From Streptomyces sp. MJM8645 (GTDB lineage: Bacteria; Actinomycetota; Actinomycetes; Streptomycetales; Streptomycetaceae), in the NCBI RefSeq assembly GCF_001625365.1, contig NZ_LJJF01000001.1, positions 1,116,001 to 1,180,000 on the forward strand: a stretch of 64,000 bases of DNA, in the 5' to 3' direction. This document shows, piece by piece, positions 56,201 through 64,000 of this stretch (its first letter is position 1; each line of letters starts with the position of its first letter). Both the position numbers and the translations under genes were made by a program. Below the pieces are notes generated by a model. The model ran no database searches. It was not told the origin of the DNA and saw only the letters and a list, made by a program, of their open reading frames with translations.

Positions 56201-57387
56201 TCGGCCTCGGCGCCGAGGACGGGCGCGGCCTCGGCGGCCTGCCCGGCGGCGAGCAGGGCCGCGCCGAGCCGGACCCGGGCGGGGCGCCAGTCGGGGGCGA
56301 GGCCGAGGCCGGTGCGGTAGTCGGCGGCCGCCTCGGCGGGGCGCGCGGCCCGCTCGTGCACCAGGGCGAGGCCGAACCGGGCCGGGGCGAAGGAGGGTTG
56401 GACGGTCAGGGCGGCGGTGAACTGGTCCCGGGCCTGCTCGTCGGCGCCGAGCAGCAGGGCGAGCCGGCCGAGGGCGTAGCGGGGGCGGGGGTCGCCGGGG
56501 GTCTCGGTGGCGGCGGCCGCGAGGTCGGACCAGGCGGCGTCGGTGGCGCCGAGCCGCTGCCGGGCCAGGCCCCGGAAGAGCAGGCTCTCGGTGCGCAGCG
56601 CCGGGCCGCGCCCCCACGGGGAGGGCTCGCCGGGGCCGCGGCGCAGCGCCTCGTCGAAGGCGGCGACGGCGGGTTCGTCCCGGTGCAGGGTGAACAGCTG
56701 GGCGCCCCAGCGGAACCAGAGTTCGCCGCTGCCGCCGGGGGCGGACGCGGCGAGCAGGGTCTCGGCCTCGGCGGCGCGGTCGGTGTCGCGCAGCAGGGCG
56801 GCCCGGGCCAGGACCGGCCAGTCCCGGCCGGGCAGTGCGGCCAGCGACCGGGTGGTGGCGCTCTCGCGCTGCCCGGGGGAGCCCTCGCGGCAGAGCCGCT
56901 GGAGCCAGTCCGTGGCGCGGGCGGCGGCCGCGGCCTCCTCGCCGGGTTCGGCGCCGTCGGCGGTGGCCTGGAGGAAGGCGAGCAGCGGCCCGAGGTCGCC
57001 GTCGGGGGCGGATATCCGCTCCTCGGCGAGGCGGTGCAGGCTCCACCGGGGCAGTTGCCGGGCCGGGTCGGCGAGCAGCGGGAAGGCCTCGCGGTGCAGG
57101 GCGAGGGTGGCCTGCTGGTCGCCGGTGGGGACGGTGGCCTCGGCCTGGCCGAGCAGGGCGAGGCCGCGTTGCGGGCGTAGTTCCTCGGGGCCGGCGGCGA
57201 GCCGTTGGGCGAGGCGCGCGTAGCGGCGCCGGGCCTGCGGGGCCTTGCCGGCGGCGAGCCGTTCGGCGGCCGCGGCCAGGGCCTTGGCCACGGCCTGGGC
57301 GTCCAGGCTCCGTCGGCGGCGGGCCAGTACGACGGCTGCCGCACCGGCCAGTGCCACCACGATCAGCAGCACCGCGAGCTGCACCAT
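53251..57387 (-). CDS. Giant membrane-anchored TPR protein
   Basis: This 1,378-residue protein starts with one membrane segment (LAVLLIVVALAGAAAVVL, residues 4-21) followed by RRRR, which places the rest in the cytoplasm. Most of the protein is helical repeats of TPR type, for example PRYALGRLALLLGADEQARD and QFREARSLIGKAVEYNPDDR at the C-terminus. A zinc-binding insert occurs at about 630-670 (CAVCPA, CAGCGREVCAAHLH, CVRC), like a B-box. It could hold the Hsp70 machine at the membrane. It is divergent from the kinase gene across a 242-bp region with a palindrome. The start has GGGGGACGGGGC upstream. Confidence 0.85.
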   Translation of the reverse strand: MVQLAVLLIVVALAGAAAVVLARRRRSLDAQAVAKALAAAAERLAAGKAPQARRRYARLAQRLAAGPEELRPQRGLALLGQAEATVPTGDQQATLALHREAFPLLADPARQLPRWSLHRLAEERISAPDGDLGPLLAFLQATADGAEPGEEAAAAARATDWLQRLCREGSPGQRESATTRSLAALPGRDWPVLARAALLRDTDRAAEAETLLAASAPGGSGELWFRWGAQLFTLHRDEPAVAAFDEALRRGPGEPSPWGRGPALRTESLLFRGLARQRLGATDAAWSDLAAAATETPGDPRPRYALGRLALLLGADEQARDQFTAALTVQPSFAPARFGLALVHERAARPAEAAADYRTGLGLAPDWRPARVRLGAALLAAGQAAEAAPVLGAEADVEPDSRWARIAAFHHGLALARTDDPAGALARWEPLHDEDLRERQALARDRLARTRLADDPVAARELWQQAAADHPAAPGYRAALREAALREAAHLLITGRDRPEPRERAAAALALADTLPGSVTHRQARLRAALALAAGSTEPLSTLLDAATGPCDRYHLAAAALLTGRPVQTIALLAPLAPDPAGDPALARLRALLAERAGNWAAALDWYRHFLTAGQAPEPPQPPPATADCAVCPAPAPATGTCAGCGREVCAAHLHRPADAASPRCVRCTGPALRAVLDCARRAGVPEQAEPVLAAWAQALGDSPAAAPVRLDLALLRAELGRLDEALADLPADADAARGAVLIRRAGAALDAGEPGRAAGDLRQALTLAPGRPQAAAALVLLAEHEAHQHAVEGRHREAWDGYHALLLKDPAHPRLLHALGLAGYRLAVSLQAGPEASEGPDERIWTWTLGCLVAALHQSDLWAESARITGRPAEPQRMSTARSALTDRLREDLRALDRAAGRTGDEVTAWTLRLGMEAHSADAFAQEDVRITLPGRPARRLALGPALDGLLRQEPELAAWAAGFDEAVRAWRRPETPDGHPLTRALGLFGDLGPQRYLLLQGRQAAAVGALDAVPEAERGTGWRDLLGESLVSEAREHHRNQDWREALDCLTRARAVPGAVLPADAPAIAAECGVRAARALLKSSDDDQAGATELLEKALALAPDHPEVRGDLGATYAQWARKINNEAKDYPRALVLLRKSMELAPGDPTAVHFLEAALGNRAGQLSRPDAPEAELEEAADAWRELITLNPDPDHRLGLAFVLRHLSRIAAFADHRALAVARMSEALRADPEWDGDTEEEAPRRVAVMLANHMLDNLQDSPFTTQAAMLQKARSYDDSAEIRRLMVSVWRGEAIGHYEAHRYRDAIRLLEEALALSRTPEDVAKLYVELSVVYSSYAVGQANLRQFREARSLIGKAVEYNPDDRDLRALQRRIGALR

Positions 57388-57422
57388 GCCCCGTCCCCCT
57401 GCGCTTGGAAATACGCCGATCG

Positions 57423-57448
57423 ATGATCAACACAAGGTGTGTGATCAT
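57423..57448. promoter_or_regulatory. Palindrome between the TPR and kinase genes
   Basis: ATGATCA (57423-57429) and TGATCAT (57442-57448) are inverted arms enclosing ACACAAGGTGTG, which is itself nearly symmetric. It lies 36-61 bp upstream of the TPR gene start in the shared divergent promoter region. Confidence 0.55.
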
Positions 57449-57629
57449 GAGTTGACGCCGTTTCGATGTTGATCGGGCGCCCATCAGAATAGGCCCTCCA
57501 CCGGACAGACGAACAGAATTGAGCACTATCCTGGGCGACGCAGCGGAAGCGGTGTGAGAACCACCGCGCGGGAACCGGCCCGAGGCCGGGTCGGGGCGAA
57601 CAGGCCAACAGGGTCCAGTCGGGGGATGC

Positions 57630-59420
57630 GTGTCCGAGTCGCGTTGGGTGCCCGGGCTCCGGTTCGGGCCGGAGTTCGACCCCGAGCAGTACGAGCTCCT
57701 GGAATTCCACCACCGGGGCGGCGAGGCCGAGGTGTGGCGGGCGGTGCGGACCGGCCACAGCGGGCTCAAGGAACTCGTCGCCGCGAAGATCATGCTGGAG
57801 CGCGACCCCTCCGAGGTGCGGCGCTGGCTCGGCCGCTGGGACGACGTCTCGCACAACGCCCACCGCCTGGGCGTGAACGACCTGGTGGTGCCCAGCTTCC
57901 TGCTCGGCCCCTCCCCGCACCGGCCCGGCGCCGCGCCCTCCGCCGGGCTGCTCGGCTACCAGATCTCCCCCTGGGTCGAGGGCGTGCCGCTGCACACCTG
58001 GGCCCGCACCCAGCGCGGCGGCCCGGCGGCGGTGGCCGAGGTGCTGGCCCGGCTCTGCCGGATCGTCGACGAACTGCACCGCAAACGCTGGGTGCACCGC
58101 GACATCTCCCCCGCCAACGTCCTGGTGGACGCCCAGAACCAGGTCAAGCTGATCGACCTGACCTTCCTGGCCCCGCTCGACCACACCCTCACCGTCGCGG
58201 TGTTCACCCCCGGGCACGTCCCGCCGGAGGCCGAGCAGGTCGGCGGCTTCCCCACCACCGCCAAGGACCTGTTCGCGGTCGGCACCCTCGCCCGCACCCT
58301 GCTGCTGCCCGACCACGGCCGGCTCGACCACCGGCTCGCCGCCGAACAGGCCCGCGCCGAACTCCTCGCCGCCGGCTACGGCGAGGACCTGGCGCGCTGG
58401 GCCTGCGAACCGCTCGCCCGCGAACCGGACCGCCGCCCCTCCCCGCTCGGCCCCTGGGTGGGCCGCGGCCGCGAACTCCTGCGCTCCCGCCGGCCGGTGG
58501 CGCGCACCGCGGGCCTGGCCGTCCTGCCCGACCGGGCCGGCCGGCCGCTGCTGGTCACCGGCGGCGCCGACGGCACCGCACTGGCCGGCCCCGGACACCA
58601 CGGGCAGCGCCTGCCGGCCGGCCAGGGGCCCGGCCCGGTCAGGGAGTTGCTGGCCGGCTGGGCCGGACACCAGGGCGAACTGGTGGTCTGCGCCGAGGAC
58701 CGCGGCGGGACGCTCTGGGTCGGCACCTCGGCCGGCTGGTGGGAGGCCGCGCGCGGCGTCAGCGGGCTCGCCGGGGCGGTCAACTCCGCCGGGGAGATGA
58801 CGGTCTGGACGGCGGCCGGCGGCGCCCTGCGCTCCTACCGCTGGGCGCCCGGCCTCACCCTCACCGGCCAGGAGCTGCCCGGCTGCCCGGCCGACCGGGT
58901 GCTCGCCGCCCTGGAGGAACGGGCCGGGTCCTGGCTGGTCCTGGTCGAGCACCGGGAGCGGGTGCTGAGCTGGCGACCGGGCTCGGCCGAGCGCCCCGCC
59001 CCGCTGGGGCCGCCCGGCGCCCTGCGCGCCGGGGCGCTGGCCCGCACCTCCGCCGGACCGCAGGCCGCCACGCTGCGCCCGGACGGCTCCGTCCAGCTGC
59101 ACACCCTCGACACGGCCGGCCCGGCCCCCGAGATCGGCGACGGCGAGCCCTCCCTCGGCGTCGCGATGGCCGGCCACCGGGGCGGCCCGACGGTGGCGCT
59201 GGCCGGCGCGGGCGGCGTCCGGCTGCGGCTGCCGGCCGGCGGCGCCTCCCGGCGGCCGCGCTGGTGGCGCCCGACGCTGCGCCCGGCCACCCGGATCGCG
59301 CTCGCGATGGGCGAGGACTGGCGGCTGTGCCTGGCCGCGGTCGTGGAGGGCGAGTTGCAGTGCTGGCAGGAGGACGCGGCGTACCGGTGGCAGGCGGTGG
59401 CGCTGCCCGAGCAGGGCTGA
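57630..59420 (+). CDS. Protein kinase with C-terminal propeller-like domain
   Basis: This 596-residue protein has a Ser/Thr kinase-type domain (about 15-280). HRGGEAEVWRAV is the glycine loop, ELVAAKIML holds the ATP lysine, and WVHRDISPANVLVD (about residue 155) supplies the catalytic Asp and Asn. The metal-binding DFG is replaced by DLT in LIDLTFL. HVPPEA resembles the APE motif. From about 290 to the end, Trp/Gly-rich repeats such as ADGTALAGPGHH and GGTLWVGTSAGW suggest a beta-propeller sensor. There is no membrane segment. The GTG at 57630 follows GGGGGA. It is divergent from the Hsp70 operon and probably signals to it. Confidence 0.85.
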   Translation: MSESRWVPGLRFGPEFDPEQYELLEFHHRGGEAEVWRAVRTGHSGLKELVAAKIMLERDPSEVRRWLGRWDDVSHNAHRLGVNDLVVPSFLLGPSPHRPGAAPSAGLLGYQISPWVEGVPLHTWARTQRGGPAAVAEVLARLCRIVDELHRKRWVHRDISPANVLVDAQNQVKLIDLTFLAPLDHTLTVAVFTPGHVPPEAEQVGGFPTTAKDLFAVGTLARTLLLPDHGRLDHRLAAEQARAELLAAGYGEDLARWACEPLAREPDRRPSPLGPWVGRGRELLRSRRPVARTAGLAVLPDRAGRPLLVTGGADGTALAGPGHHGQRLPAGQGPGPVRELLAGWAGHQGELVVCAEDRGGTLWVGTSAGWWEAARGVSGLAGAVNSAGEMTVWTAAGGALRSYRWAPGLTLTGQELPGCPADRVLAALEERAGSWLVLVEHRERVLSWRPGSAERPAPLGPPGALRAGALARTSAGPQAATLRPDGSVQLHTLDTAGPAPEIGDGEPSLGVAMAGHRGGPTVALAGAGGVRLRLPAGGASRRPRWWRPTLRPATRIALAMGEDWRLCLAAVVEGELQCWQEDAAYRWQAVALPEQG

Positions 59421-59450
59421 AGCGGGGCTTCGCGGGGCTGAACGGAACGC

Positions 59451-59490
59451 GCCGTGGCCCCGGAACCAGGTGCGGTTCCGGGGCCACGGC
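59451..59490. terminator. Terminator hairpin, 17-bp stem
   Basis: GCCGTGGCCCCGGAACC (59451-59467) pairs exactly with GGTTCCGGGGCCACGGC (59474-59490) around AGGTGC, just after the kinase gene. Repeats of GGCGGGCTCAGCGG follow up to the copA stop. Confidence 0.85.
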
Positions 59491-59573
59491 GACTCGGGCG
59501 GGTCGAGCAGGGTGGGCGGGCTCAGCGGAGTAGGCGGGCTCAGCGGGGTGGGCGGTTCAGCGTTCGGGCGGGC

Positions 59574-61823
59574 TCAGCGGAAGCGGCGCAGTCGCAGGCT
59601 GTTGCCGACCACGAAGACCGAGGAGAAGGCCATCGCGGCCCCCGCGATCATCGGGTTGAGCATCCCGGCCGCGGCCAGCGGCAGGGCGGCGACGTTGTAG
59701 CCGAAGGCCCAGAACAGGTTGCTCTTGATGGTGGCCAGGGTCTTGCGGGAGAGCCGGATGGCGTCGGCCGCCGCCAGCAGGTCGCCGCGGACCAGGGTGA
59801 GGTCGCCGGCCTCGATCGCGGCGTCGGTGCCGGTGCCCATGGCCAGGCCCAGGTCGGCCTGGGCGAGGGCGGCCGCGTCGTTGACGCCGTCGCCGACCAT
59901 CGCCACGACCTTGCCCTCGGCCTGGAGCCGCTTGACGGTGGCGACCTTGTCCTGCGGCATGACCTCGGCGATGACGTGTTCCGGGGCGATGCCGACCTCG
60001 GCGGCGACGGCCTCGGCGACCGCCCGGTTGTCGCCGGTCAGCAGCAAGGGGGTCAGGCCCAGGCCGCGCAGCCGGGCGATCGCCTCGGCGCTGGTCGGCT
60101 TGACCGCGTCCGCGACCTCCAGGACGGCCCGGGCCTCGCCGTCCCAGCCCACCGCGATCGCGGTCCGCCCGGCCGCCTCGGCGGCGCGCTTGGCCGCGGC
60201 CAGGCCCTCCGGCAGGTACTGCGACCAGTCGTTCAGCAGCGCCTCCCGGCCGGCGACCACCGCGTGGCCGTCCACCACGCCCTGGACACCCAGGCCCGGC
60301 ACGTTCTCGAAGCCCTCGACCGCGGGCAGCTCACCGGCCTCGGCGGCGGCGGTGGCGATCGCCCGGGCGATCGGGTGCTCGGAGGCGTGCTCCAGGGCGC
60401 CGGCCAGGCGCAGTGCCTCGGCCTCGGTGACGCCCTCGGCGGTGTGCACGGCGAGCAGGGTCATCCGGCCGGTGGTGACGGTGCCGGTCTTGTCCAGGAC
60501 GATGGTGTCGACCTTGCGGGTGGACTCCAGCACCTCCGGGCCCTTGATCAGGACGCCCAGTTGGGCGCCGCGGCCGGTGCCGACCAGCAGCGCGGTCGGG
60601 GTGGCCAGGCCCAGGGCGCACGGGCAGGCGATGATCAGCACCGCGACCGCTGCCGTGAAGGCGGCGGTCCAGCCCTCGCCGGTGCCCAGCCAGTAGCCGA
60701 GGGTGGCCACCGCCAGGACGATCACGATCGGGACGAAGACGGCGGAGATCCGGTCGGCGAGGCGCTGGGCGGCGGCCTTGCCGTTCTGCGCGTCCTCGAC
60801 CAGCCGGGCCATCCGGGACAGCTGGGTGTCCGCGCCGACCCGGGTGGCCTCGACCACCAGCCGGCCGCCCGCGTTGACGGTGGCGCCGGTGACCTGGTCG
60901 CCGACGCCGACCTCGACCGGCACGGACTCGCCGGTGAGCATCGAGGCGTCCACCGCCGAGGCCCCCTCGACCACCACGCCGTCGGTGGCGATCTTCTCGC
61001 CCGGCCGCACCACGAACCGGTCGCCCACGGCCAGGCCGCCGACCGGGATCCGGACCTCGGCCCCGCCGCGCAGCACGGTGACGTCCTTGGCGCCCAGTTC
61101 CAGCAGCGCCCTGAGCGCGGCGCCCGCGGTGCGCTTGGAGCGGGCCTCGAAGTAGCGGCCGGCCAGGATGAAGGCGGTGACGCCGGCCGCCGCCTCCAGG
61201 TAGATGTTCGACGGGCCGTCGCTGCGGGCGATGGTCAGCTCGAAGCCGTGCCGCATGCCCGGCATTCCGGCGTCGCCGAGGAACAGCGCCCACAGGGACC
61301 AGAGGAACGCGGCGCCGGTGCCGAGCGAGACCAGGGTGTCCATGGTCGCGGCGCCGTGCTTGAGGTTGGTCCAGGCGGCGCGGTGGAACGGCCAAGCGGC
61401 GTAGGTGACCACCGGCGAGGCCAGCACCAGCGACAGCCACTGCCAGTTGTCGAACTGCAGGGCCGGCACCATCGCCATCGCGATCACCGGCACCGCGAGC
61501 GCCACGGCCGTGACCAGCCGCTGGCGCAGCGGGGCGAGTTCGTCGACCGGCTCGGCCTGCCCGGCTTGCCCGGTCGGGCCTTCGGCGGCCGGCGGCTTCG
61601 GCAGCGCGGCGCTGTAGCCGGTGGCCTCGACGGTGGCGATCAGGTCGGCGACGTCGACGCCCGCGGGGAAGGCGACCTTCGCCTTCTCGGTGGCGTAGTT
61701 GACGCTCGCCGAGACGCCGTCCATCCGGTTGAGCTTCTTCTCGATGCGGGCCGCGCACGAGGCGCAGGTCATGCCGCCGATCGAGAGTTCCACCTCCGTG
61801 GAGGCGGGTGCCTGGGTGGTCAT
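59574..61823 (-). CDS. copA: Copper-translocating P-type ATPase
   Basis: This 749-residue P1B ATPase exports Cu(I). The N-terminal heavy-metal domain carries GGMTCASC. Transmembrane segment six holds [31 protein letters not shown] (phosphorylated Asp), SEHPIARAI (His-Pro of the ATP site) and [18 protein letters not shown] are all present. The CPC and NY/MSS-type C-terminal residues ([26 protein letters not shown]) match Cu(I) pumps. GAGGAGC precedes the ATG at 61823. Three CsoR-type boxes lie 62-150 bp upstream, so it should be induced by copper. No separate copZ is seen. Confidence 0.94.
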   Translation of the reverse strand: MTTQAPASTEVELSIGGMTCASCAARIEKKLNRMDGVSASVNYATEKAKVAFPAGVDVADLIATVEATGYSAALPKPPAAEGPTGQAGQAEPVDELAPLRQRLVTAVALAVPVIAMAMVPALQFDNWQWLSLVLASPVVTYAAWPFHRAAWTNLKHGAATMDTLVSLGTGAAFLWSLWALFLGDAGMPGMRHGFELTIARSDGPSNIYLEAAAGVTAFILAGRYFEARSKRTAGAALRALLELGAKDVTVLRGGAEVRIPVGGLAVGDRFVVRPGEKIATDGVVVEGASAVDASMLTGESVPVEVGVGDQVTGATVNAGGRLVVEATRVGADTQLSRMARLVEDAQNGKAAAQRLADRISAVFVPIVIVLAVATLGYWLGTGEGWTAAFTAAVAVLIIACPCALGLATPTALLVGTGRGAQLGVLIKGPEVLESTRKVDTIVLDKTGTVTTGRMTLLAVHTAEGVTEAEALRLAGALEHASEHPIARAIATAAAEAGELPAVEGFENVPGLGVQGVVDGHAVVAGREALLNDWSQYLPEGLAAAKRAAEAAGRTAIAVGWDGEARAVLEVADAVKPTSAEAIARLRGLGLTPLLLTGDNRAVAEAVAAEVGIAPEHVIAEVMPQDKVATVKRLQAEGKVVAMVGDGVNDAAALAQADLGLAMGTGTDAAIEAGDLTLVRGDLLAAADAIRLSRKTLATIKSNLFWAFGYNVAALPLAAAGMLNPMIAGAAMAFSSVFVVGNSLRLRRFR

Positions 61824-61884
61824 CGTTGCTCCTCGTGACAGTCGTCGTTCCGGGGACGTACTGAGCGTCTCCGGTCCGACCTTC

Positions 61885-61970
61885 ATACCCTCGGGGGGTA
61901 TCGGTCGGCGTCGAGTTCCTTTATACCCCCCAGGGGTACCCAGAACAAGCGGATACCCCCAGCAGGTATC
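61885..61970. promoter_or_regulatory. Three CsoR-type boxes upstream of copA
   Basis: Inverted TACCC/GGGTA words at 61885-61901 (ATACCCTCGGGGGGTAT), 61922-61940 (TATACCCCCCAGGGGTACC) and 61952-61970 (GATACCCCCAGCAGGTATC) are of CsoR-operator form. A weaker one lies near 62000-62016. They should bind the copper repressor CsoR. Confidence 0.7.
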
Positions 61971-62027
61971 TTCCGGGTCGGCGATCCGCCCCGCCCGAAA
62001 CCCCCGGGAGGTACCCACCGCCGGGCG

Positions 62028-63191
62028 TCAGTGCCGGTCGTGCCGGTGCCCGTCCCCGGCTGCGGGCTCGCCGCCCATCATCCGGAGCATGGCGCGGCCG
62101 CCGGTACGCAGGAAGCGGACGAGCAGGGCGGCGGCGAGGAGCAGGAAGGCGATGTTCAGCCAGGTCGTGTAGTTCCACTCGATGCCCGCCATCGGGATCT
62201 CGGCCTCGCGCTGGTCGGGGACCAGGCCGAGCGCGCCGAAGAGGAACTCGACGGTGTAGCCGGCCGCCACCATGGCCGCGTAGAAGGTGCCGAGCAGGAA
62301 CAGGGCCGTCCGACGCCCGTAGTACTTCCGGTAGATGTTGAGGATCGGCAGGATCAGCAGGTCCGCGAAGATGAACGCGACGACCCCGCCGAAGCTGATC
62401 CCGCCCTTCCACAGCACCACCGCGAGCGGCACGTTGCCGATCGAGCAGACGAAGGACGCCATCGCCACCAGCGGGCCGACCAGCGGGCCCCACAGCCGGC
62501 CGGCGAGCGGGTGGTCGGCGAAGAAGAACGCCTGCCAGAAGGAGTCCGGCACCCAGGCGGCGATGGCACCGGCGATGAGCAGCCCGAGGACGAGGTCCTT
62601 GAGGATCGCCGCCCACTCCATCACGAACACGTGCGACACGGCCGTGACGCCCTGCCGGGACAGCAGCCGCCGGGCGAAGGAGCCCTCCCCCGCGACGGAC
62701 ATGTCCATCGCCGCGTGGCCCTCCATCGAGCCGGCCAGGCCGCGTTCGGCCTGGGCGCGGGCCTCACGCAGCAGCCGGTCGCGCAGCAGCAGCCGGAAGA
62801 GCAGGGCGAGGACGAGGATCATCACCGGCCCGCCGACGAACTCGGCCGCCGTGAACTGCCAGCCGAGCAACAGGGCCAGGATGACGCCGAGTTCGACGAC
62901 CAGGTTGGTCGAGGCGATCTCGAAGGCCATCGCGGCGGTGAAGTCCGCGCCCTTGCGGAACAGCGAGCGGGCGAGGGCCACGGCCGCGTACGAGCAGGAG
63001 GAGGAGGCCGCGCCGAGGAGGGCGGCGACGCCGAGGGTGCGAGGGCGGTCGTCGCCGAGCAGCCGGACGACGGTGGACTTGCGGACGACGGCCTGGACGA
63101 CGGCGGAGAGCAGGAAGCCGAGGATCAGCGCCCAGGCGATCTCCCAGGTCATCGATCCGGCGATGGACAGCGCGTGCAGGATCGCGTGCAT
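62028..63191 (-). CDS. Permease of the DUF318 / ArsP_1 type, copper-box linked
   Basis: This 387-residue protein has about eight to ten membrane segments. LGAASSSCSYAAVALARSLFRKGADFTAAMAF and VCSIGNVPLAVVLWKGGISFGG carry the paired Cys-containing repeats of the ArsP_1/DUF318 permeases, which export metalloids or metals. A loop with MEGHAAMDMSV and a C-terminal GDGHRHDRH may bind metal. The gene is upstream of copA in the same direction, with its own CsoR-type box 50 bp before the start, so a copper role fits better than arsenic. Confidence 0.82.
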   Translation of the reverse strand: MHAILHALSIAGSMTWEIAWALILGFLLSAVVQAVVRKSTVVRLLGDDRPRTLGVAALLGAASSSCSYAAVALARSLFRKGADFTAAMAFEIASTNLVVELGVILALLLGWQFTAAEFVGGPVMILVLALLFRLLLRDRLLREARAQAERGLAGSMEGHAAMDMSVAGEGSFARRLLSRQGVTAVSHVFVMEWAAILKDLVLGLLIAGAIAAWVPDSFWQAFFFADHPLAGRLWGPLVGPLVAMASFVCSIGNVPLAVVLWKGGISFGGVVAFIFADLLILPILNIYRKYYGRRTALFLLGTFYAAMVAAGYTVEFLFGALGLVPDQREAEIPMAGIEWNYTTWLNIAFLLLAAALLVRFLRTGGRAMLRMMGGEPAAGDGHRHDRH

Positions 63192-63240
63192 GGTGGGTCC
63201 GCCTTCCCTGGTGCCCCGGGTTCGCCAGCGCCGAGCACCA

Positions 63241-63259
63241 TATACCCGTACCGGGTATC
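63241..63259. promoter_or_regulatory. CsoR-type box upstream of the permease
   Basis: TATACCCGTACCGGGTATC is an inverted repeat of ATACCCG / CGGGTAT around TAC. It lies 50 bp upstream of the ATG at 63191. Confidence 0.65.
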
Positions 63260-63330
63260 ATCCCTCGCAGCTCGCCGGGGGCCCGGCCGCTCCCCCGCCA
63301 GACCCCCGCCAGACCCCTGTCAGACCTCCG

Positions 63331-64000
63331 TCAGGCCGCCGCCAGCGGGGCCGACGGCTGCGCCGCCCGGTCCAGCCCGAGGTTGCGGTGGATCTCCAGG
63401 GCGGCGGTGGAGCGGTTCAGCGTGATGAAGTGCAGGCCGGGCGCACCCTCGCGGAGCAGGCGCTCGGCCATCCGGGTGGCGTGGTCGACGCCGATGCGGT
63501 GAGCGGTCGGCCGGTCGCCGCGGGCCGCCTCCAGCCGTGCGGCCAGGCCCGCCGGGAAGGAGGCGCCGCTGAGTTCGGCGAAGCGGGCGATCTGGCGGAC
63601 GTCGGTGGCCGGCATGATCTCCGGGATGACCGGGGTGTCACAGCCGGCCTCGGCGAGCCGGTCGCGCAGCCGCAGGTAGTGCTCGACGTCGAAGAACATC
63701 TGGGTGACGGCGTAGTCGGCGCCCGCCCGGCACTTGGCGACGAAGTGCCGGATGTCGTCCGCCCAGTTCGCCGAGCGCGGGTGGCGCTCCGGGAAGGCCG
63801 CCACCCCGACCGTGAACGCGCCGCAGCCCTTGACCAGTTCGACCAGTTCGGCGGCGTGCCGCAGGCCCCGGGGGTGCGGCTCCCAGACGCCGTTCGGGTT
63901 GCCGGGCGGGTCGCCGCGCAGGGCGAGGACGTCGCGGATCCCGACGTCCGCGTAGCGCCGCAGGACGGCCTGGAGCTCGGCGGTGGAGTGGCCGACGGCG
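63331..64000 (-). CDS. metF: Methylenetetrahydrofolate reductase, C-terminal part
   Basis: The gene enters from the right edge, so only the last 222 residues are seen. These include [50 protein letters not shown] and [10 protein letters not shown], all typical of MetF. It reduces 5,10-methylene- to 5-methyl-tetrahydrofolate with FAD for methionine synthesis. The stop at 63331 and the family fit; only the start is missing. Confidence 0.95.
   Translation of the reverse strand, partial: AVGHSTAELQAVLRRYADVGIRDVLALRGDPPGNPNGVWEPHPRGLRHAAELVELVKGCGAFTVGVAAFPERHPRSANWADDIRHFVAKCRAGADYAVTQMFFDVEHYLRLRDRLAEAGCDTPVIPEIMPATDVRQIARFAELSGASFPAGLAARLEAARGDRPTAHRIGVDHATRMAERLLREGAPGLHFITLNRSTAALEIHRNLGLDRAAQPSAPLAAA

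Overview
The window is very GC-rich, with gene bodies almost saturated for G/C at third codon positions. It carries streptomycete marks: a chaplin, an Rpf-type muralidase, an iron box, a rifamycin-associated element, twin-arginine secreted enzymes and a mycothiol-dependent enzyme. It looks like chromosomal DNA from Streptomyces, Kitasatospora or a close relative. I saw no tRNA, rRNA, CRISPR array, intact insertion sequence or prophage.

Left part (1-20.5 kb): a cut-off nucleotidyltransferase-like gene, pncA, a MerR regulator divergent from a mycothiol-dependent isomerase-like gene, a lysA paralogue, an orphan kdpB with a universal stress protein gene, an iron-box ABC ATPase with a shortened first domain, an esterase, a two-gene xanthine-dehydrogenase-type operon, small membrane proteins, a cupredoxin lipoprotein operon, a secreted repeat (propeller-like) protein and a purple-acid-type phosphatase.

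Middle part (20.6-38.9 kb): an epimerase and an acyl-CoA ligase, then a two-component system, a fused GT2-DUF2064 protein with a methyltransferase, a split sulfite-oxidase/cytochrome b pair, a secreted triple-repeat protein, a rifamycin resistance cassette (RAE element, glycosyltransferase, HelR-type protein), a GT87 mannosyltransferase-like protein, a fused cytochrome b-sulfite oxidase, MTA phosphorylase and an Rpf. A shared 16-bp element occurs near the two-component system, the GT2 gene, the fused oxidase and, more weakly, the phosphorylase gene, suggesting one regulon.

Right part (38.9-64 kb): an APC-type transporter, a multicopper oxidase with a His-rich membrane protein, a type VII secretion-like triad, a YccF protein, a fatty-acyl-CoA ligase and a chaplin. 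A six-gene block at 48.9-59.4 kb then encodes a non-canonical Hsp70 system: a membrane-anchored giant TPR protein, a J-like protein without HPD, a GrpE-like protein, an Hsp70 with four zinc ribbons, a small zinc-ribbon protein and a divergent protein kinase. The window ends with CopA, a CsoR-box-linked permease and the 3' part of metF.

The strongest candidates for undescribed biology are the Hsp70/TPR/kinase block, the shared 11-bp direct-repeat boxes linking kdpB, a stress protein, an unknown membrane protein and the APC transporter, and the 16-bp element of the two-component system. All regulatory assignments rest on reading the sequence by eye; no searches were run.
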